Shown: positions 1 through 4,923 of the stretch, one piece after another
Layout of the letters: every line of letters starts with the position of its first letter
How positions within the stretch are numbered: position 1 is the first letter of the stretch
From: Limisphaerales bacterium
Lineage (GTDB): Bacteria; Verrucomicrobiota; Verrucomicrobiia; Limisphaerales; UBA11358
Direction of reading: 5' to 3'
DNA: 5,593 bases
Assembly (NCBI GenBank): GCA_003133815.1
Contig: PKZR01000197.1
Span: forward strand, 13,181 to 18,773
Notes under the pieces: model-generated
The model's database searches: none
What the model saw: only the letters and a program-made list of their open reading frames with translations
Told to the model about the DNA's origin: nothing
Position numbers and translations under genes: made by a program

Positions 1-1
1 A

Positions 2-688
2 ATCCGCGCGCAATTGCCGGTCAAAACCCGATTTCTCGGCCATGGCCATCGCGTGAGCTTTGGCTATGTGGCCGGCGAGGTCTTGTATGGTTCGCGCGCA
101 AAAAAAATCGTCGCGGCGGCGGCGGACGACGTGGTGGCGTGGAACCAGCTAGGCTGTTTGTCGCCGCACGTCATTTATGTCCAGCTCGGCGGCGAAATTG
201 CGCCGGAACATTTTGCGCAGATGCTCGCGGATGAACTGGACAAGCGCGAAGCCAGCGAACCGCGCGGCGAACTGCCAGCGGAGCATGCGGCGGTCATAGC
301 GTCGCGGCGGGGCATTTACGAAGTGCGCGCGGCACATTCGCCGGGGACGACGCAGCATTGGTGCAGCAAGGACTCGACGGCGTGGACTGTAATCTATGAA
401 GCCGATTCGCGTTTTCAGATTTCGTGTTTGAACCGTTTCATTTACGTCAAGGGCGTGGCGGATCTGACGGCGGCATTGCAGGGCGCGGATGACATTCGCG
501 GAAAAGTCTCGACCATCGGCATCGCCTCGCCTGAGGAAAAATCGAATGAGATCGCCACGCAGCTTGCGCGCTGGGGTGCGACGCGGATTTGCCTGCTAGG
601 CCAGATGCAAAATCCGCCGCTGACGTGGCGGCATGACGGAAGGCCAAGTCTGGGAGATTTGGTGACATGGACAGATTTGGAAATGTGA
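2..688 (+). CDS. LuxC-family acyl-CoA reductase, C-terminal part (5' end outside window)
   Basis: The frame is open from the window edge, so this is the C-terminal 228 residues or so of a longer protein; the in-frame TTG at 14 is not a credible start because the reading frame continues upstream. LuxC-type enzymes are aldehyde-dehydrogenase-like and reduce activated fatty acyl groups (acyl-CoA or acyl-enzyme) to aldehydes with NADPH, in the cytoplasm. Seen here: a GHGHRVSFG segment near the left edge, then WNQLGCLSPHVIYV, whose Cys (codon 155-157) matches the position expected for the acyl-accepting catalytic cysteine, and a C-terminal PPLTWRHDGRPSLGDLVTWT segment typical of the family. Outside luminous bacteria these proteins serve lipid, aryl-polyene or wax metabolism, often beside a LuxE-like acyl-protein synthetase, but the partner would lie outside this window. 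The stop is followed after two bases by a heptamer repeat. Family assignment is fairly secure; substrate unknown. Confidence 0.8.
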   Translation: MRAQLPVKTRFLGHGHRVSFGYVAGEVLYGSRAKKIVAAAADDVVAWNQLGCLSPHVIYVQLGGEIAPEHFAQMLADELDKREASEPRGELPAEHAAVIASRRGIYEVRAAHSPGTTQHWCSKDSTAWTVIYEADSRFQISCLNRFIYVKGVADLTAALQGADDIRGKVSTIGIASPEEKSNEIATQLARWGATRICLLGQMQNPPLTWRHDGRPSLGDLVTWTDLEM

Positions 689-690
689 AC

Positions 691-773
691 AGTCAGTAGT
701 TAGTAGTCAGTGGCTTTGCGCTACGGAGGCGTCAGGTTGCTGACTGCCTACTACTGACTATTGACCACTGACT
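691..773. repeat. Heptamer-based inverted repeat between the acyl-CoA reductase and queD genes
   Basis: The left arm is built from 7 bp units (AGTCAGT, AGTTAGT, AGTCAGT at 691-711) and the right side from units of CTGACTA type (740-773: CTGACTG, CCTACTA, CTGACTA, TTGACCA, CTGACTA). The right side is the reverse complement of the left: 691-713 pairs with 751-773 at 19 of 23 positions, leaving a 37-base loop. It starts two bases after one stop codon and ends five bases before the queD ATG, so it fills the whole intergenic space. There is no following U-tract, so it is not a standard intrinsic terminator. It resembles in style the short tandemly repeated heptanucleotides of cyanobacteria; any role in RNA folding or stability is inference. 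Confidence 0.75.
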
Positions 774-778
774 ATAAA

Positions 779-1141
779 ATGAAAATTGAATTAAGAAAAT
801 CGTTTCAGTTTGAAGCGGCGCATCTGCTGCCGTTGTTGCCGAAGGCGCACAAATGCCGCCGGCTGCACGGCCACAGTTTCAAGGTGGAAATTGTCGTTGC
901 AGGCGAGTGCGATGCGAAACTTGGCTGGCTGATGGATTACGCGGACATCACGGCGGCGTTCAAGCCCGTCTGGGAAAAGCTGGATCACAATTACCTGAAT
1001 CAAATCCCCGGCCTCGAAAATCCGACGAGCGAAATTGTCGCGGCCTGGATATGGAAGAAGCTGAAGCCAAAGCTGCCGCTGCTTGTGGAAGTGGTCGTGG
1101 CCGAGACCTGCACGGCGCGGGCGGTTTATCGCGGCGAGTGA
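779..1141 (+). CDS. queD: 6-carboxy-5,6,7,8-tetrahydropterin synthase QueD (PTPS family)
   Basis: QueD converts 7,8-dihydroneopterin triphosphate to 6-carboxytetrahydropterin, the second step of preQ0/queuosine synthesis, in the cytoplasm. The 120-residue product has the length of Escherichia coli QueD and very similar sequence as I recall it, including LDHNYLNQIPGLENPTSE. Zinc ligands are His15 (in FEAAH), His30 and His32 (in CRRLHGH); Cys26 is the catalytic cysteine of the CxxxHGH motif; Asp69-His70 and Glu109 (in ETCTA) complete the catalytic and pterin-binding set. I chose the ATG at 779 because the family begins right before KSFQFEAAH; an in-frame TTG at 761 would add six residues encoded by the upstream repeat. 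No Shine-Dalgarno sequence precedes it, only TATAAA. No other queuosine genes (queC, queE, queF) are visible. The 3' end overlaps a candidate small gene on the other strand by 16 bp. Confidence 0.95.
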   Translation: MKIELRKSFQFEAAHLLPLLPKAHKCRRLHGHSFKVEIVVAGECDAKLGWLMDYADITAAFKPVWEKLDHNYLNQIPGLENPTSEIVAAWIWKKLKPKLPLLVEVVVAETCTARAVYRGE

Positions 1142-1284
1142 ATGAAATTTGTGTCTGTCAACGCAGGCGGCAGAGTTGCAGGAGTTGGATCGTAATGTTC
1201 GAGGATCAAAAAGCCGGTTATGACAATGAAGGGGAATGCGAATATGAAAAGCACGATGAGGCGGCTGCGCGTTTTGATGGTCAT
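1126..1284 (-). CDS. Candidate small single-pass membrane protein (52 residues)
   Basis: Reading the minus strand from an ATG at 1284-1282 gives a 52-residue peptide ending at TAA 1128-1126. It starts MTIKTRSR, a short positively charged head, followed by an unbroken hydrophobic stretch LIVLFIFAFPFIVITGFLIL (residues 9-28), then a polar, proline-rich tail. That layout (basic N-terminus, about 20-residue hydrophobic helix, soluble tail) is what a real one-helix membrane protein or uncleaved signal anchor looks like, and the segment otherwise would be a 265 bp gap between queD and the channel gene. The gene ends convergently inside queD, overlapping its last 16 bases. An in-frame stop upstream limits extension beyond the ATG. 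No ribosome binding site is evident and I recognise no family. It could be a chance open frame; conservation in relatives would decide. Confidence 0.45.
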   Translation of the reverse strand: MTIKTRSRLIVLFIFAFPFIVITGFLILEHYDPTPATLPPALTDTNFIHSPR

Positions 1285-1315
1285 GGTATCGGCAGGGTGG
1301 TGGAAAATATGCCGG

Positions 1316-1358
1316 CGTCAAACATTTTTCGTCCGCCTACGGTGAAAGAATGTTGACG
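1316..1358. promoter_or_regulatory. Inverted repeat in the divergent spacer upstream of the MscS-type gene
   Basis: CGTCAAACATTTTTC (1316-1330) and GAAAGAATGTTGACG (1344-1358) are near reverse complements, pairing with one bulged base on each side around a 13-base loop. The spacer lies between the start of the candidate small minus-strand gene (1284) and the channel start (1407). Because of the symmetry both outer ends read TTGACG outwards, a good match to a -35 element; however, neither side has a convincing -10 at 16-18 bp (rightwards the best is TTTATC at 1375-1380). It could be an operator or stem-loop for regulation of the channel gene. This is a weak call based on symmetry and position alone. 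Confidence 0.3.
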
Positions 1359-1406
1359 GGCATCACCTGTTTGGTTTATCGAATGGCAACTAATTAGATT
1401 TGAACC

Positions 1407-2255
1407 ATGGATAATCCTGCAAATGTTTCCTCAAGTTCAGGCGGCGCGCTCGCCTGGAAGGACAAACTCATCGAATACATCGTGGTCCACGCCGGTGCGC
1501 TGGTATCGGCGGCGATAATCGTTGTGGTAGGTTTCATTGCAGCGGGTTGGATAGGTAGACTTTTTGAGAGCTGGTTGAGCCGCAAGGCGATGGAACCGCC
1601 GGTGCGGATGCTCCTGACGCGCATCGTCAGGCTGCTGATTGTCGCGCTGACATTGGTGGTCGCACTGGGCACTGCGGGGATGGATGTCACGGCGTTGATC
1701 GCGGGCATCGGCGTGGCGGGTGTGGGCGTGGGACTGGCGTTGCAGGGCGTGCTCGGAAACCTGGTCGCCGGAATGACGATCATTTTCACCAAGCCGTTTC
1801 GCGTGGGCGATTACATCGAAATCGCCGGCGTGAGCGGGCAGGTTCAGCAGATTGAATTGTTTTCGACAATGCTCCTGCATACGGACATGTCGCGCGTCAT
1901 GATTCCCAACCGGAAACTTGTCGGCGAAATACTGCACAACTACGGGCAGATACGGCAGCTTGATATGGGCGTCGGCGTCGGTTACTCAACCGACATGGTC
2001 AGCGCGCAGAAAATCGTCCGTGAGATTCTCGCCGCCAATACGCGCGTGCTTAAAGACCCGGCTCCGTTCGTCGGCATCACCGACTTGGGGGATTTTTCCA
2101 TCCAGATCACGGTCAAACCGTGGACGAAGGTGGCGGATTATCTTCCGGCGCAGGTGGAAATTTACGAGGAAATCCTGAACCGTTTCCGTGTGAATAAAAT
2201 TGAGATTCCGTTCCCGCAGCGCGAAATTCGTTTGCTCGGCGGCACGCCGAATTGA
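1407..2255 (+). CDS. MscS-family small-conductance mechanosensitive channel
   Basis: Predicted inner-membrane channel that opens under membrane tension and releases solutes during hypo-osmotic shock. The 282 residues match the length of classical E. coli MscS (286). Hydrophobic segments fall at about residues 21-50 (TM1), 70-90 (TM2) and 94-127 (TM3). TM3 is the Gly/Ala-rich pore helix GIGVAGVGVGLALQGVLGN, followed by the family signature LVAGMTIIFTKPFRVGDYIE (119-138). After this come the MscS beta domain (with VMIPNRKLVGEIL-like text around residue 165) and a C-terminal alpha/beta domain ending in EIPFPQREI, the usual MscS tail. No extra N-terminal membrane or periplasmic domains are present, so it is the minimal form. 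The ATG at 1407 gives the family's normal N-terminus; no Shine-Dalgarno sequence is visible. It is convergent with the cysteine desulfurase gene, 39 bp apart, with no clear terminator between. Confidence 0.95.
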   Translation: MDNPANVSSSSGGALAWKDKLIEYIVVHAGALVSAAIIVVVGFIAAGWIGRLFESWLSRKAMEPPVRMLLTRIVRLLIVALTLVVALGTAGMDVTALIAGIGVAGVGVGLALQGVLGNLVAGMTIIFTKPFRVGDYIEIAGVSGQVQQIELFSTMLLHTDMSRVMIPNRKLVGEILHNYGQIRQLDMGVGVGYSTDMVSAQKIVREILAANTRVLKDPAPFVGITDLGDFSIQITVKPWTKVADYLPAQVEIYEEILNRFRVNKIEIPFPQREIRLLGGTPN

Positions 2256-2294
2256 ACGGAGCAAATCAGCCGGTCGGTTTATCGTACGGAATAT

Positions 2295-3434
2295 TTACAC
2301 CTTTGCAGCGTGCATCTCCGCATGAACCTTGGACACGCCTTTGACGAGCGCTTCCCAGTCTGATTCGTTCGTCTCCCAACCGGCGCTGAAACGCACCACG
2401 CGCACGGCTTGCGCCGGCTTGACGCCCATCGCCGCGAGAACATGCGACGGCTCTTCCTTGCCCGTTGTGCAGGCCGAGCCGGTGCTGACCGCAAAACCTG
2501 CCTTGTCGAGGCGCACGACCCATTGATGCTTGCGGTCGCCTTCGGGCATGAGCGCGGAAACGGTGTTCCACAAACGCGGCACATTCGCGCCGATGATGCT
2601 GGCGCCGGGCAGCGCGCGCAGCAGTTCGCGCTCAAAATTATCGCGCCACACGCCGCGCAGCAGGTGCAGGCTCTGCGCAATCTGTTTCTCACGCTCTTGA
2701 AGCGCTGCCAGCATCGCGGCGATGATCGCTACGTTTTCCGTGCCTGCGCGGCGGCCGCCTTCCTGCCTGCCGCCGTGGAGCAGGGGGGTAATTGATTTGC
2801 GATGCGGGATTTTCAGAAAACCCACGCCGCGCGGGCCGCCAAATTTATGCGCCGCGCCGCTGACGTAATCGCATTCGCCGAGTCCCTTCAACGGCATCTT
2901 GCCGATGAACTGCACCGCGTCGGTGAAGAACGGCACTTCGTAGGCTTTGCAGATGGCGTGGATTTCGCGCCACGGCTGGATGACGCCGGTCTCGTTGTTC
3001 GCCGCCATCACACCGACCAGGCCGGGACGCTTGTCCGCGAGTTCCGTCGTGAGCCAGTCCACATCCACCACGCCGTCGCGCGTGACGGGAATCATTTTTG
3101 CGCGCTTGCCGAAATAATGTTTCGCCGAATCATGAACACACGGATGCTCGATGGCGGAAATCCAAATCTCATCCTGCGCGCCGAGCGTTTTGGAGAAATG
3201 GTGCGTCACCATGTTGTTCGCCTCCGTCGCGCCGCTGGTCCAGATGATGTCCAGCGGATGGCAGCCGAGAAACGCCGCGAGCTTCTCCCGCGCATCGGCG
3301 AGCGCAATGCTGGCGCGCGTGCCGGCTTGGTGCATGGACGAAGGATTGCCACCGGTCTTCTCGGTCACATTGAGCCACGCTTCGCGCGCCTCGCGCATCA
3401 CGGGCGCGGTGGCGTTGTAATCGAAGTAAATCAT
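2295..3434 (-). CDS. Cysteine desulfurase, NifS/IscS-like (class V PLP aminotransferase fold)
   Basis: Removes sulfur from L-cysteine, giving alanine and an enzyme persulfide that feeds iron-sulfur cluster assembly or tRNA thiolation; cytoplasmic. Visible in order in the 379 residues: YFDYNATAP at the N-terminus, the SGATEANN motif (67-74), His97 (IEHP) stacking on PLP, NNETG (146-150), Asp172 and Gln175 (TDAVQ) contacting the cofactor, Lys197 in SGAAHKFGGPRGVGF as the PLP Schiff-base lysine, GGRQEGGRRAGTEN (221-234), and Cys322 in STGSACTTG as the persulfide cysteine on the class I-type loop. Length is normal for group I enzymes. The ATG overlaps the mutY stop by 4 bp (ATGA), so it is probably translationally coupled as the second gene of that unit. 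No IscU, SufE or MnmA partner is in the window, so whether it is the housekeeping enzyme is unknown. A run of six G on the plus strand (2783-2788) lies within it without breaking the frame. Confidence 0.93.
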   Translation of the reverse strand: MIYFDYNATAPVMREAREAWLNVTEKTGGNPSSMHQAGTRASIALADAREKLAAFLGCHPLDIIWTSGATEANNMVTHHFSKTLGAQDEIWISAIEHPCVHDSAKHYFGKRAKMIPVTRDGVVDVDWLTTELADKRPGLVGVMAANNETGVIQPWREIHAICKAYEVPFFTDAVQFIGKMPLKGLGECDYVSGAAHKFGGPRGVGFLKIPHRKSITPLLHGGRQEGGRRAGTENVAIIAAMLAALQEREKQIAQSLHLLRGVWRDNFERELLRALPGASIIGANVPRLWNTVSALMPEGDRKHQWVVRLDKAGFAVSTGSACTTGKEEPSHVLAAMGVKPAQAVRVVRFSAGWETNESDWEALVKGVSKVHAEMHAAKV

Positions 3435-4690
3435 CGGTCAGACAGGATACGATTAGTCGCAATGCTGGCGAGCCTTTTATGGGCGGAGGCAAAGGCAAGC
3501 CGCTGCATTTGCGCTGGAGTCTTCCAGACGCCGTCCATTTTGGTGTTAACTTTTTTAAGCCGCACGGCGAATGCCTCCAGCGTGATGCGATAACGCGTGA
3601 TGGAATGTTTCACCGTGACCAGCGGCATAAAGTCTTTCGGCGCGGAGCCAAACTCCGATTCAAAAATTTCTTTCGGATTTGAATTCACGCCGGTGGCTTC
3701 GACATTTGGAAACTCCCATAGATGCGCGTTTACGACTCCCGTTGGCCGCTGGCGGATGAGGAAACGTCCGCTCTTCTCTACTACAAAAGCGATGAACCGC
3801 CTCGCAGTGGTTGCTTCACGCTTGCCGAGGTTCGGCAGTTCTTCCGTGCGGTTTTCTGCAAATGCGACGCAGAGTTTTTTCACCGGACAAATCTGGCACT
3901 GCGGATTGCTAGGAGTGCAGACCAGCGCGCCGAGTTCCATCAATGACTGGTTTAGGGCGGAGCACGAACCTTTAATTGTAGCAGCCGACGTAAGGAGGCT
4001 CTGACTGGTTCGAAATTTAGAATGAGCCTTCTTACGTCGGCTGCTACAAGATGAATCGAGGCGGGCCGCGTGCATCACCAATTCCTCCGCCAATTGCCAG
4101 AGCAGCGCGTTCGTTTTCTTTTCCTTAGGGTTTTCTGCGATGCCGAAGATGCGCGTCAGCACGCGGATGACATTGCCATCCAGAATCGGCGTGGGCTGGT
4201 TGAAGGCGATGCTGCAGATCGCGCCGGCGGTGTAACGGCCGATGCCAGGCAACGCCAAAACGTAGTCAAACTTTTCCGGAAATTTGTAGGAGACGACGTG
4301 AGGAGTCTCTGATTTTGTTTTAGTTTGAGACTCGTCACCTCGTCTCCTACGGGATATTTGTTGCGCCACGATTTGCTGCGCGGCTTTTTGCAGATTGCGG
4401 ACGCGCGTGTAGTAGCCAAGTCCCTCCCACAGCTTGTGGATTTTGGCCGACGGCGCTTTTGCGGCGGCTTCAATCGTCGGCAGTTCGCGCATCCAGCGGT
4501 TCCAAAAGGGAATCACCGTTTTCACCTGCGTCTGTTGCAGCATGATTTCGGAAACCCAGATCGCGTAAGGATCGCGCGTGCGCCGCCACGGCAGGTCGCG
4601 GGCGTTCGCGGCGAACCAATCGAGCAAAAGCGGGACGAGCCGCTTCAAGTGCGGAGTGCAGAGTGCGGAGTGCGGAGTGGGTTGCGCCAT
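3431..4690 (-). CDS. mutY: Adenine DNA glycosylase MutY carrying two repeat-encoded insertions
   Basis: Excises adenine mispaired with 8-oxoguanine, preventing G:C to T:A mutations. Visible: catalytic Glu48 in SEIMLQQTQV, GLGYYTRVRNL (90-100), helix-hairpin-helix LPGIGRYTAGAI (147-158), catalytic Asp171 (ILDGNV), the [4Fe-4S] ligands Cys258, 265, 268 and 274 (C-x6-C-x2-C-x5-C), and a Nudix-like 8-oxoG-recognition domain from about 296, where the FSH loop of the E. coli enzyme reads ITR (364-366). At 419 residues it is about 69 longer than E. coli MutY. Some 14 extra residues are N-terminal, 22 lie at 114-135, and about 32 lie between 206 and 246, mostly residues 214-239; the two internal insertions are encoded by palindromic elements. 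All catalytic residues survive, so it is probably functional. The ATG at 4690 places a 7 bp repeat in the coding region; an in-frame TTG at 4648-4646 (Leu15) gives the usual family N-terminus. The stop overlaps the desulfurase start. Confidence 0.94.
   Translation of the reverse strand: MAQPTPHSALCTPHLKRLVPLLLDWFAANARDLPWRRTRDPYAIWVSEIMLQQTQVKTVIPFWNRWMRELPTIEAAAKAPSAKIHKLWEGLGYYTRVRNLQKAAQQIVAQQISRRRRGDESQTKTKSETPHVVSYKFPEKFDYVLALPGIGRYTAGAICSIAFNQPTPILDGNVIRVLTRIFGIAENPKEKKTNALLWQLAEELVMHAARLDSSCSSRRKKAHSKFRTSQSLLTSAATIKGSCSALNQSLMELGALVCTPSNPQCQICPVKKLCVAFAENRTEELPNLGKREATTARRFIAFVVEKSGRFLIRQRPTGVVNAHLWEFPNVEATGVNSNPKEIFESEFGSAPKDFMPLVTVKHSITRYRITLEAFAVRLKKVNTKMDGVWKTPAQMQRLAFASAHKRLASIATNRILSDR
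3976..4049. repeat. 74 bp palindromic REP-like element inserted in frame in mutY (second insertion)
   Basis: Two 26-base arms, 3976-4001 and 4024-4049, are reverse complements at 25 of 26 positions around a 22-base loop. After a TT, the arm begins GTAGCAGCCGACGT and ends AGGAGGCTC (left) or AGAAGGCTC (right, complemented). On the minus strand it is read through without a stop as residues 214-239 of MutY, a stretch with no counterpart in E. coli MutY, placed just before the helix leading to the iron-sulfur cluster. Its arms match those of the 4286-4350 element at 20 of 24 positions, so both belong to one dispersed family. No transposase is encoded; movement in trans is inference. Confidence 0.9.
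4286..4350. repeat. 65 bp palindromic REP-like element inserted in frame in mutY (first insertion)
   Basis: Two 24-base arms, 4286-4309 and 4327-4350, pair at 22 of 24 positions around a 17-base AT-rich loop. The element begins GTAGGAGACGACGT and ends ACGTCGTCTC-type sequence closing with CTAC. On the minus strand it encodes residues 114-135 of MutY, from RRRRGDE to PHVVSY. That is the number of residues (22) by which this enzyme exceeds E. coli MutY between the AAQQ helix and the KFPE segment ahead of the helix-hairpin-helix. The insertion therefore sits in a loop and keeps the frame. No direct target duplication is obvious at its edges. Confidence 0.9.
4648..4678. repeat. Tandem 7 bp repeat at the start of mutY
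   Basis: AGT followed by GCGGAGT, GCAGAGT, GCGGAGT, GCGGAGT: 4.4 copies of a heptamer on the plus strand (ACTCCGC on the mutY sense strand). It encodes the TPHSALCTPH stretch of the predicted N-terminus if the ATG at 4690 is used, and lies immediately upstream of, and touching, the alternative TTG start at 4648-4646. Because 7 is not a multiple of 3, gain or loss of one copy would change the frame between the ATG and the body of MutY. It shares the 7 bp unit length, but not the sequence, of the repeat at 691-773. Confidence 0.8.
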
Positions 4691-4744
4691 CAGGAGAATT
4701 ATTGCCGCATAAGGTCACGAAAGCCGCAAAAAACTTTGGATTCA

Positions 4745-4757
4745 GCGCCGGAGGCGC
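4745..4757. repeat. Short GC-rich hairpin next to the composite palindrome
   Basis: GCGCC-GGA-GGCGC forms a perfect 5 bp stem with a 3-base loop. It lies 9 bp outside the left end of the 150 bp three-hairpin element. A hairpin of identical geometry, GCTGC-TCC-GCAGC at 4924-4936, lies 9 bp from the right end of that element (hairpin start minus element end), so the two may be outer parts of the same mosaic. Confidence 0.5.
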
Positions 4758-4765
4758 GAAAGAAA

Positions 4766-4915
4766 GTAGCCCACGGTGAAACCGTGGGTTCGGCGTCAGC
4801 ACGAAACCAAGCCCCGGATGGGGCGACAGAAAATATCCTTCACACCATTTCTGCCGCCCCATCCGGGGCTTGAATATCTTTGATGAACACACCCACGGTT
4901 GAAACCGTGGGCTAC
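4766..4915. repeat. 150 bp composite of three hairpins (REP/MITE-like) between mutY and rnhC
   Basis: The element has perfect 12 bp terminal inverted repeats, GTAGCCCACGGT at 4766-4777 and ACCGTGGGCTAC at 4904-4915. Each end is itself a hairpin: CCCACGGT (4770-4777) pairs with ACCGTGGG (4781-4788), and CCCACGGT (4892-4899) pairs with ACCGTGGG (4904-4911). Between them is a large palindrome whose 25-base arms, 4808-4832 and 4848-4872, pair at 24 of 25 positions around a 15-base loop; its arms contain GCCCCGGATGGGGCG. It occupies half of the 292 bp divergent spacer, so promoters of mutY and rnhC must lie beside or within it. No protein is encoded; open frames crossing it are spurious. GTAG/CTAC ends are shared with the two palindromes inside mutY. 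Confidence 0.88.
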
Positions 4916-4923
4916 TATCGGTT

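Noticed and set aside
691..773. Intrinsic terminator after the acyl-CoA reductase gene
   Set aside because: The stem is long but imperfect, has a 37-base loop and no T-run follows it.
761..778. TTG at 761 as the queD start
   Set aside because: It would add six residues encoded by the heptamer repeat; the ATG at 779 gives the family's normal N-terminus and length.
773..778. TATAAA just before the queD ATG as a promoter -10 element
   Set aside because: A -10 there would place the transcription start inside the coding region, and the bases are the end of the repeat arm.
689..778. preQ1 riboswitch upstream of queD
   Set aside because: The whole interval is made of heptamer repeats and a loop; I see no preQ1-type hairpin with an A-rich tail.
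791..1356. Two larger open frames over queD (791-1321 minus and 853-1356 plus)
   Set aside because: Both are alternative-frame shadows of queD with low-complexity Arg/His/Cys composition; queD has full catalytic motifs in its own frame.
2802..3593. Long plus-strand open frame of 263 codons
   Set aside because: It lies antisense to the cysteine desulfurase and the end of mutY, is rich in Arg/His/Ala as expected of a GC-rich shadow frame, and shows no recognisable motif.
3431..4690. mutY as a pseudogene broken by insertions
   Set aside because: Both insertions keep the frame, and the catalytic Glu and Asp, the helix-hairpin-helix and all four cluster cysteines are intact.
4470..4892. Minus-strand open frame of 140 codons across the intergenic repeats and the mutY start
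   Set aside because: Its residues are translations of the 150 bp palindrome and the 7 bp array, and it then runs out of frame through mutY; repeat-derived frames like this are typical spurious hypothetical proteins.
4766..4915. CRISPR-like repeat array
   Set aside because: The repeats are inverted and nested rather than direct repeats with equal-sized unique spacers, and no cas gene is present.
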